DNA from: Roseburia sp.
GTDB lineage: Bacteria > Bacteroidota > Bacteroidia > Bacteroidales > Bacteroidaceae
Reading direction: 5' to 3'
Assembly (NCBI GenBank): GCA_023665185.1
Contig: JAMPEL010000029.1
Location: 1 to 32,169 of the forward strand
DNA length: 32,169 bases
A program made the translations under genes and the position numbers. Positions 8,053 to 13,877 of this stretch are shown one piece after another; position 1 is the stretch's first letter; each line of letters starts with the position of its first letter. Below the pieces are notes generated by a model, which worked only from the letters and a program-made list of their open reading frames with translations, had not been told where the DNA came from and ran no database searches.

Positions 8053-9783
8053 TCATTTTTCAAATAGAGCCGGAGAGGACTGTGAGGACACATTGTCCTC
8101 CTTCTTCTCAAACAAGAGCTTTCTTTCTCTCTCAGCAGCTTTCGCCACCCAGTCTTCCGGAACAAACCGCCAATGGTTGATTGCTTTCGGAGTAACAGTC
8201 TCTTTTTCCTTTATATACTGCATAAGATAATGCCGTATGTCTTTCTCCGTATAGGAAACAATACGGTCCTTTATATCCTCCTTTGCGATTCCCGCACCTT
8301 TTGTCAGCAGCTCTCCCCCACCGTTTGCCCTGTAGGCGGTCATTGCCACAGTGTACTCCCTGTCCTCATAAAAAGGAGTTCCGTTACCCATACATATAAT
8401 CCTCACTTTCTCGCCCTCCGGCTGGGTGACATCCACCTCATATTTTATTCCGGCAGCAGAATCGAAATTAAAAAGGAAGTTCTTAAATCCTATCCTCTCC
8501 GGATTGTTCTTCATCGGACCGATAAGCAGAAGATTGTCATCGGCAGAGGTCATCTGGTTAGTCCAACACGCATAACTCATCTCAAGATACCGTTTTATCT
8601 CATGCCCAGACATGCGGAGCGTATACAGACAATCTTCAAAACGATACATATTGAACAGATTGTTCACTTTCACATCGCCAGGCTCAATAGAGGCATTGAA
8701 GAACAGCGGAGCTGCAAAAGATATGTCCGCTCCGGAAATTCGCAGCTGAAGCCGATGAATCAAATCTATATAAGCCGATGAGCCGAAATAGGCATCCGAA
8801 ATGTCCACACCACTCAAAAATGTCCCAAGTTTCCGGGAAGCGAAACGGTGTACAGCCTTGCAATCCTCATTGAAGTGCTTTCGGAATTCAGAAGCATGAA
8901 GATTATGCAATGTGCCGATATAGTGCAACTGGCAGGTCATGTCATTATGAATGACATGGCCATCCTGCCCGAGAGCAAATCTGAGATTTATCTCAGCCAC
9001 TGAATATGCAAAACTTCCGGGATTCACACAGAGCACGCTTTTTCCTGAAGGACTCTCAACTTCCTCCATATTGCTTGCATGGTCATGTCCGTAAAGCACT
9101 AAATCGAATCCGTCGACAGAAGTAACCGTCTCTCTGGTGGCATTCTCCCGATATTCCGGGGTGACAATCCCATCGTCCATGCCCGAATGGAAAAGTCCTA
9201 TTATAAAATCAGGATTCTCCGTTTCCTTTATAATCTTAATCCATTTACATGCGCTTTCCTTTATATTCTCAAATTCGATGCCGTCCCATGAGCGTATCGG
9301 CACCCAATGAGGTATGGCAGGTGTGATAAAGCCGACAACCGCAATTCTCACACCACTGCGATAGAGTATTGTATAAGGCTTGAAATAGGGCTTGCCGGTA
9401 TGCACCGATATGGCATTCGCTCCAAGAATGGGATAATTGCAATCGCGAATGAAACTATTAAACACCTCATGTCCGGTTTCTATGTCATGATTGCCAATCA
9501 CTCCGACATCGTACCCTATAAAGTTGCAGAAATCGGCCACCTTATGCCTTTTTCCAGGCGACACATAATTAAAATAATAGGCTGTAGGCTCCCCCTGAAG
9601 TATATCCCCTCCGTCAATAAGTATGGTGCTGCATGAGCAATGCCTGCATTGCTGCGCCACAAAAGCGTGTACCCTCTGCAAGCTTCCTTTTCCCCAACGC
9701 TCATGACGAAAGTCATACGGGAAATAGTTTCCATGAATATCGGATGTGAATATAATCTTTATTTTTCGGGTCTTGCTTTCCAT
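8053..9783 (-). CDS. 5'-nucleotidase/2',3'-cyclic phosphodiesterase-type metallophosphoesterase
   Basis: A 576-aa UshA/5'-nucleotidase family protein. The N-terminal metallophosphoesterase domain carries the dinuclear metal motifs in order: SDIHGN (D15, H17), DGGDILQG (D60), IGNHDIE (N98, H99), LFHSG (H199) and YGHDHA (H233, H235). The C-terminal 5'-nucleotidase domain (about 300-540) has an AYRANGGGE segment like the family's substrate loop. Unlike periplasmic UshA there is no signal peptide: the protein opens MESKTRKIKIIFTSD. It is therefore probably cytoplasmic, or exported by a route I cannot see. The ATG at 9783 is preferred over an in-frame TTG at 9810. A TATCTTTG box lies upstream. Likely first gene of the run continuing to 4475. 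Expected activity is hydrolysis of nucleotide monophosphates or related phosphoesters; the exact substrate is not readable. Confidence 0.9.
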   Translation of the reverse strand: MESKTRKIKIIFTSDIHGNYFPYDFRHERWGKGSLQRVHAFVAQQCRHCSCSTILIDGGDILQGEPTAYYFNYVSPGKRHKVADFCNFIGYDVGVIGNHDIETGHEVFNSFIRDCNYPILGANAISVHTGKPYFKPYTILYRSGVRIAVVGFITPAIPHWVPIRSWDGIEFENIKESACKWIKIIKETENPDFIIGLFHSGMDDGIVTPEYRENATRETVTSVDGFDLVLYGHDHASNMEEVESPSGKSVLCVNPGSFAYSVAEINLRFALGQDGHVIHNDMTCQLHYIGTLHNLHASEFRKHFNEDCKAVHRFASRKLGTFLSGVDISDAYFGSSAYIDLIHRLQLRISGADISFAAPLFFNASIEPGDVKVNNLFNMYRFEDCLYTLRMSGHEIKRYLEMSYACWTNQMTSADDNLLLIGPMKNNPERIGFKNFLFNFDSAAGIKYEVDVTQPEGEKVRIICMGNGTPFYEDREYTVAMTAYRANGGGELLTKGAGIAKEDIKDRIVSYTEKDIRHYLMQYIKEKETVTPKAINHWRFVPEDWVAKAAERERKLLFEKKEDNVSSQSSPALFEK

Positions 9784-9827
9784 ATTCCGCACTTTTAGGT
9801 CTTTATACAATCCTTGTGTTGATTTGA

Positions 9828-9859
9828 CAAAGATACGGTTTATTTGTATGCACTACAAG
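9828..9859 (-). promoter_or_regulatory. Bacteroidales-type promoter for the phosphoesterase operon
   Basis: On the minus strand, TATCTTTG (9828-9835) matches TAnnTTTG, and a TTG (9856-9858) sits 20 bp upstream as a -33 element. It gives a leader of about 40 nt before the ATG at 9783. Confidence 0.65.
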
Positions 9860-9928
9860 TTTTACAACATACAAGTTGCCGCACAAGACAGACAAAACAG
9901 GGAAAGCCAGACTGAGCCTGCCATAAAC

Positions 9929-10231
9929 TTAACTCATAAAAAACGGCTCAAGCAAAGAAAGGATATCCGCTTTCGACATTGCCCCGCTTTGTCGGTACAG
10001 AACCTCATTTCTTTTGAAAAGCATCAATGTGGGTACAGAACGTATGCCGTAGACAGCCGCTATATCCGAATGTTTATCCACATCTATCTTTATTATACGG
10101 ATTTTGTCGCCAAGAACAGCCTTTACATGTTCCAAAACAGGGTGCATCATCTTACACGGCTGGCACCATACGGCATAGAAATCCACCAAAACAATTCCTT
10201 CACCGGAAATCACATCGTTGAATGTCTCCAT
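9929..10231 (-). CDS. trxA: Thioredoxin with WCQPC active site
   Basis: A 100-aa cytoplasmic thioredoxin-fold protein with no signal peptide. The N-terminal strand (IVLVDFYAVW) leads into the redox motif WCQPC at residues 22-26. The cis-proline loop SVPTL is at 66-69, and the length matches classical thioredoxins (about 105 aa). It reduces disulfides in target proteins, normally recharged by thioredoxin reductase. The Gln in the CxxC dipeptide differs from the usual CGPC and could shift redox potential or partner choice, so this may be a secondary thioredoxin. It lies 145 bp before the phosphoesterase gene and 176 bp after the lipoprotein gene; no clear promoter box is seen directly upstream. 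Confidence 0.93.
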   Translation of the reverse strand: METFNDVISGEGIVLVDFYAVWCQPCKMMHPVLEHVKAVLGDKIRIIKIDVDKHSDIAAVYGIRSVPTLMLFKRNEVLYRQSGAMSKADILSLLEPFFMS

Positions 10232-10336
10232 TTTCTCTTGTTTACTTTATTATCAACCCATATTACAGCTAAAGCCCCAAAAGCCGGATTATCCAATATT
10301 CAAGACTCTCCAAACTTCAGGGGCTTCTATACATCT

Positions 10337-10395
10337 ATATACGGACACACATCAAGCCTGACAAGACAAGCAGTACATTCCGCAAGTCCGTATAT
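10337..10395. other. Inverted repeat between the lipoprotein and thioredoxin genes
   Basis: ATATACGGAC (10337-10346) and GTCCGTATAT (10386-10395) form perfect 10-bp arms around a 39-nt loop in the 176-bp gap. There is no T-run in either direction, so it is not a standard terminator. It may be a weak terminator or binding site. Confidence 0.35.
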
Positions 10396-10407
10396 CACGG
10401 TTTTCCA

Positions 10408-11061
10408 TTATTTTCCGCTTTTCTCCGCAGTCTTTTTGTCACCGCTCTTCTCCGCAGTCTTCTTGCCCTTCGCATAACGCTTGTTCAGGGCTGTCACCAC
10501 CTCAGATGTCACATCATATGCCTCATTAGCATACAACACATTGTCTATGCCGCTGCTCTTGCAAAGAATGAAATCATATCCCTTCTCGCGCGCATACGAC
10601 TTCATGAAGTTCTGAATCGTATCTGTCAAAGCCTGCAACTCATTCTGATACTCCTCCTGAAGAGAATTGGAAAGACGAGCCTGCAAGTCCTGCACATCCT
10701 GCTGTAGCTTAGCCAATCTTGCCTGCTCATTATTATATTGTTCCTGAGTCAGCATGTTTGCTTGCGCCTTTCTCTGGAAATCCTGCACCTGATTGGCAAA
10801 GTTCTTGCCCTTTTCATTGATTGTCGACTCTGCATTTGCCTGCTTCTTCTGGAAATTGTCGCTCACATCCTTATAAAGCTCATACTGACTTGTCAGCGTA
10901 TCTATAAGCACATACGCAATCTTCGGGCCATTATTCTCCGTGCTTTTCACCGGTGATTCCACTGTCGATTTTGAAGTCTCTCCATTGTTTCCACCACACG
11001 CAGCCATAGCCGCAACCGCAAGCAAAAAGAGTCCCTTGCGGAAAAAAGTAATTGTTCTCAT
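10408..11061 (-). CDS. Skp/OmpH-family periplasmic chaperone-like lipoprotein
   Basis: A 217-aa lipoprotein. The signal peptide ends in a lipobox AAMAAC, giving Cys22 as the lipidated residue, followed by a Ser/Thr-rich linker. IAYVLIDTLTSQYELYKD opens an OmpH/Skp domain. A long Gln/Ala/Lys/Glu-rich segment at about 70-160 reads as the two-helix coiled-coil arm, then YDFILCKSSGIDNVLYANEAYDVT matches the family's C-terminal strand. Members hold unfolded outer-membrane proteins in the periplasm; here lipidation would tether it to a membrane. The C-terminus carries an exact-like duplication KKTAEKSGD/KKTAEKSGK, encoded by a DNA direct repeat at 10408-10465. It starts 10 bp after the stop of the 74-aa membrane protein gene, so the two are probably co-transcribed. 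Confidence 0.85.
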   Translation of the reverse strand: MRTITFFRKGLFLLAVAAMAACGGNNGETSKSTVESPVKSTENNGPKIAYVLIDTLTSQYELYKDVSDNFQKKQANAESTINEKGKNFANQVQDFQRKAQANMLTQEQYNNEQARLAKLQQDVQDLQARLSNSLQEEYQNELQALTDTIQNFMKSYAREKGYDFILCKSSGIDNVLYANEAYDVTSEVVTALNKRYAKGKKTAEKSGDKKTAEKSGK

Positions 11062-11071
11062 GTTTACTATA

Positions 11072-11296
11072 TTATTTTTCTTTTGATTCCGTTCTCTCTT
11101 TTATAGCGAACCTGTTCTCCTTACGCATGGCAAAATCCTGACTTTGTACACACGTAATGCCCCTTTTTCTCATAGCCTTGCTCCCGGAGACATGCGTGTT
11201 TGGAAACCGTCCGTTCTTTTGAAGGAGAATCTTCAAACACAGAAAGCCCACGCAAAAAGCAATTATTAACATGCAAATAAGAAATAGTCTCAACAT
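11072..11296 (-). CDS. Small single-span membrane protein, unknown function
   Basis: A 74-aa protein with one hydrophobic segment at residues 2-25 (LRLFLICMLIIAFCVGFLCL) and a short basic soluble tail containing RKRGITCVQSQDFAMRKENR. I recall a similar small protein with a CVQSQD-type motif in other Bacteroidales, annotated only as hypothetical. The segment could be an uncleaved signal anchor. The frame is supported by a TATATTTG promoter box about 85 bp upstream and by the 10-bp spacing to the Skp-like gene. No enzymatic function can be inferred; the envelope setting is suggestive. Confidence 0.65.
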   Translation of the reverse strand: MLRLFLICMLIIAFCVGFLCLKILLQKNGRFPNTHVSGSKAMRKRGITCVQSQDFAMRKENRFAIKERTESKEK

Positions 11297-11298
11297 TC

Positions 11299-11329
11299 TT
11301 TAGTACTTTTGTATGCCAAATTAATTTTG
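11299..11329 (+). promoter_or_regulatory. Candidate promoter for pepD
   Basis: TTTA (11299-11302), 19 bp, TAATTTTG (11322-11329) fits the Bacteroidales pattern for the plus-strand pepD, with a leader of roughly 130 nt. A second -7-like TACTTTTG lies at 11304-11311 without a good -33 element. Confidence 0.4.
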
Positions 11330-11380
11330 ATATCACGATACTATATAAACTCTGTTTTATACAGAACATGTTTCGCATGG

Positions 11381-11388
11381 CAAATATA
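11381..11388 (-). promoter_or_regulatory. -7 box for the small membrane protein/Skp-like pair
   Basis: Minus-strand TATATTTG matches TAnnTTTG, about 85 bp before the start at 11296. No convincing -33 element is seen. Confidence 0.45.
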
Positions 11389-11468
11389 GCAGTTAAATGC
11401 AAGGCAACCGAAATACTGCCTGTTTTTTAACCTTATTTATAACGCACACATTAATATTTTATAGATTT

Positions 11469-12923
11469 ATGGAACATACCGAATTAAAACCGCGTGAAGT
11501 TTTTGACTTCTTCAGTCAAATCAACCAAGTTCCGCGACCTTCCAAGCACGAAGAAAAAATGATTGATTTTCTTTGTGCATTCGCCAACGACCACCACCTT
11601 GAATGCAAGACTGACGAGGCGGGAAATGTGCTGATAAGCAAACCAGCGACAAAAGGCCTTGAAGACAAGGCTACTGTTGTTCTGCAAGCACACATGGACA
11701 TGGTGTGTGAGAAAACGACCGACACAGTCATTGATTTCATGAACGACCCTATCCAAACTTACATCGCCGGGGAGTGGCTTCGCGCCAAAGGCACCACACT
11801 CGGAGCCGATGATGGCATTGGAGTGGCTATTTGTATGGCACTGCTTGCTTCGAAAGACATTGAGCATGGTCCGATACAGTGCCTGTTCACCAGAGATGAA
11901 GAAACAGGACTGACCGGAGCGTTTGCCATCCAGCCGGGATTCATGAACGGCAAATATCTTATCAATCTGGACAGCGAGGACGAGGGAGAGATTTTTGTCG
12001 GATGTGCCGGAGGTGCCGGAACAACAGCAAAGTTCCACTACACGACTGTGGCTGTTCCTGAAGAGTATTTCACCATCCGCATCAATATCGACAAGCTGAA
12101 GGGAGGACATTCCGGCGATGACATCAACAAATGCCGCGCCAATGCCAACAAACTGCTCGCACGTTTCCTTTTTGCCGCCATGCACAAATACGACCTCTAT
12201 TTGCTTGACATCAAGGGTGGCAATCTCCACAATGCTATTCCGCGCGACGCATCGGCACTTATCGCCATACCGACAAAGGACAAGGAAAATATAAGGGTAG
12301 ACTTCAACATGTTCGCGGCAGAAATTGAAGATGAGTTTCACAAGACTGAAACGAGCATCACCTTCAATATGCAAAGCGAGGAGACTTCTCTCGAAGCCAT
12401 TGAGCCTGACACCGCACAACGCGTCATTGCATCGCTTCAGGCCGTACACAACGGAGTGCTTGAAATGAACCAGGACATAGACGGACTGGTCGAGACAAGC
12501 TCCAACCTTGCCAGTGTGCGCATGGCTGACGGCATGATTACTGTCGTGACAAGCCAGCGAAGCTCCACTTTAAGCTCACGCGAGAACATGTGTGCCACTA
12601 TCCGCGCCACATTCAGCCTTGCCGGTGCTGAGGTAGAGACAGGAGAGGGTTATCCGGGATGGAAACCAAACCCGGATTCAGAAATTCTGAAAGTTGCCGT
12701 AGACGCTTACCGCAAGTTGTTCGGCAAAGAGCCTAAAGTGAAGGCAATACACGCGGGTTTGGAATGCGGCCTGTTCAGCGAGAAGTATCCGGGATTGGAC
12801 ATGATTAGTTTCGGTCCGACATTACGCGGAGTGCATTCGCCTGATGAGGCTCTTCTCATTCCTACTGTTGATATGGTATGGAAACATATTCTGGAGATTC
12901 TGTTAAACATTCCTGTCAAATAA
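11469..12923 (+). CDS. pepD: Aminoacyl-histidine dipeptidase (M20 family metallopeptidase)
   Basis: A 484-aa cytosolic dipeptidase of the PepD type, which cleaves X-His dipeptides and other unspecific dipeptides with a two-zinc centre. Metal-site motifs are HMD (H75, D77), LGADDG (bridging D114), DEETG (catalytic Glu144, metal Glu145), NLDSED (D168), and a C-terminal GVHSPDE segment holding the last His. A lid/dimerisation domain lies between about 195 and 390. I start at ATG 11469 (MEHTELKPREVFDFF), which gives the usual family length near 485; the frame extends 24 codons further upstream but that stretch looks non-coding. The gene stands alone, divergent from the small membrane protein gene. 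Confidence 0.93.
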   Translation: MEHTELKPREVFDFFSQINQVPRPSKHEEKMIDFLCAFANDHHLECKTDEAGNVLISKPATKGLEDKATVVLQAHMDMVCEKTTDTVIDFMNDPIQTYIAGEWLRAKGTTLGADDGIGVAICMALLASKDIEHGPIQCLFTRDEETGLTGAFAIQPGFMNGKYLINLDSEDEGEIFVGCAGGAGTTAKFHYTTVAVPEEYFTIRINIDKLKGGHSGDDINKCRANANKLLARFLFAAMHKYDLYLLDIKGGNLHNAIPRDASALIAIPTKDKENIRVDFNMFAAEIEDEFHKTETSITFNMQSEETSLEAIEPDTAQRVIASLQAVHNGVLEMNQDIDGLVETSSNLASVRMADGMITVVTSQRSSTLSSRENMCATIRATFSLAGAEVETGEGYPGWKPNPDSEILKVAVDAYRKLFGKEPKVKAIHAGLECGLFSEKYPGLDMISFGPTLRGVHSPDEALLIPTVDMVWKHILEILLNIPVK

Positions 12924-12985
12924 TCAGATAACAGGCATTTGCTGCTGATGCAGCACCGATGCATTTAGAATAAGTGCCTAAAGAG

Positions 12986-13049
12986 GATTCCTCCGTTGCC
13001 TTGTGCTTTTTTCCCTCTTGGGAATTTGGCGCAAAGCAACGGAGGAGTC
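12986..13049. other. Large hairpin sharing the GGAGGAGTCTG motif
   Basis: GATTCCTCCGTTGC (12986-12999) pairs with GCAACGGAGGAGTC (13036-13049) with one G-U. After a single mismatch, TTGTGC (13001-13006) pairs with GCGCAA (13029-13034). Total is about 20 bp around a 22-nt loop. There is no T-run directly after it. Its right arm runs into CGGAGGAGTCTGT (13040-13052), which recurs inverted at 13835-13847 and directly at 22918-22930. Confidence 0.75.
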
Positions 13050-13106
13050 TGTTTGTATGGATTCTTTGCCACTGTCTCATACAGGCAAATAGAATCGGCT
13101 ACTTGA

Positions 13107-13134
13107 AGAGTCCTGTCTCAGGGTTCTTTTTTTT
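13107..13134 (+). terminator. Rho-independent terminator downstream of pepD
   Basis: AGAGTCCTG (13107-13115), loop TCT, CAGGGTTCT (13119-13127) forms a 9-bp stem with two G-U pairs, followed by T through 13134 (8 Ts counting the stem end). It lies about 185 bp after the pepD stop. Confidence 0.75.
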
Positions 13135-13487
13135 GATATATCGGCAAGAAATCTGACATTATATCACTTTGAAAAAGGGCTTGTTTTTAACATTTCAGCG
13201 ATTTTCCAAGCTGTGTCGAAACCCGTTTTTTCAAAGCCTTACACATAAGTAACTGATAATCAAACAGATGCTATTTTACAAAAAGGGAGCGGTTTTTAAT
13301 CAAAAACGAGGGGCTGACTTTAAAATAGGATGTATTGATAATCAGATAGTTATGAATGTTTACCGTCAAAACACCCATTTTTCAGGTCCAGAATTGATTT
13401 TTGTTTTTCAGGGTGCGAAAAAGGAGCGGTTTGTGTTCTTGAGAAAATATACCTGAAAAACGGTCATTTTTTGGTCAAAAAACAGGC

Positions 13488-13575
13488 TAAAAAAAACTCG
13501 TGCGCCTTGAAAATAAATTTTGTGCGCCTTGCAAATAAATTCAGTGTGCGCTGGAAATAAATTTAAAGTACCTTG
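13488..13575 (-). repeat. 22-bp-period tandem array (copy B)
   Basis: Four units. On the plus strand the cores CCTTG, CCTTG, CGCTG, CCTTG begin at 13505, 13527, 13549 and 13571, exactly 22 bp apart, each joined to an AAATAAATTT-like half. Confidence 0.85.
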
Positions 13576-13672
13576 TAATTTTGGAAAAGCCTCGTTTTTG
13601 GGTGATTTTCATGTTCCTTTATCCAGCAGAACTGTTCTATTTTCGCCTTCAAATTTTGCAAGATTGAAAGCC

Positions 13673-13743
13673 CCGTAGAATCGCGTTTCTGCGACCTCGG
13701 TGGAGTCCGGTTGATTTTGAGGCGATTCTACGGAGTTTGAATT
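13673..13743. other. 12-bp-arm hairpin inside repeat copy B
   Basis: CCGTAGAATCGC (13673-13684) and GCGATTCTACGG (13732-13743) are perfect arms around 47 nt. The same arms occur in copy C at 22988-22999 and 23036-23047, while the loop sequences differ. Confidence 0.85.
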
Positions 13744-13877
13744 TAACATATCATTTTGTAAGCGTTTTATGTATTTTACTAACATTTTAATAGCATATTG
13801 TTATTATATTCGGACAGACTCCTCAATATTTTTGACAGACTCCTCCGTCAAAAACCTCCAGCTAAAAAACAGCTCAC

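Larger units (their letters stand above)
13137..13857 (-). repeat. Dispersed non-coding repeat element, copy B (inverted)
   Basis: Read on the minus strand, this matches copy C (22911-23615) in the same order of parts: CGGAGGAGTCTGTCA, a GATATGTTAAA segment, the 12-bp-arm hairpin (13673-13743), a diverged segment, the 22-bp array (13488-13575), the stem with arms at 13451-13460, 13404-13413 and 13378-13387, dyads at 13336-13344 and 13254-13262, and a terminal TGACATTATATCA on the plus strand (13154-13166). It is more divergent than A is from C, and its inner open frames differ. Perfect 13-bp inverted repeats CGGAGGAGTCTGT/ACAGACTCCTCCG (13040-13052, 13835-13847) flank it. Confidence 0.8.
12924..13877. 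other. 954-bp convergent intergenic region
   Basis: The region lies between the 3' ends of pepD (+) and the barrel receptor (-). It contains a roughly 20-bp-stem hairpin (12986-13049), the pepD-side terminator (13107-13134) and inverted repeat copy B (13137-13857). I find no convincing protein gene; the short frames have no conserved start, composition or counterpart in copies A and C. Confidence 0.7.

Noticed and set aside
11484-12449. 321-aa open frame on the minus strand
   Set aside because: Antisense to pepD, which has all M20 metal-site motifs.
12974-13156. 60-aa plus-strand frame after pepD
   Set aside because: It is made of the large hairpin and the terminator stem, so it is not a gene.
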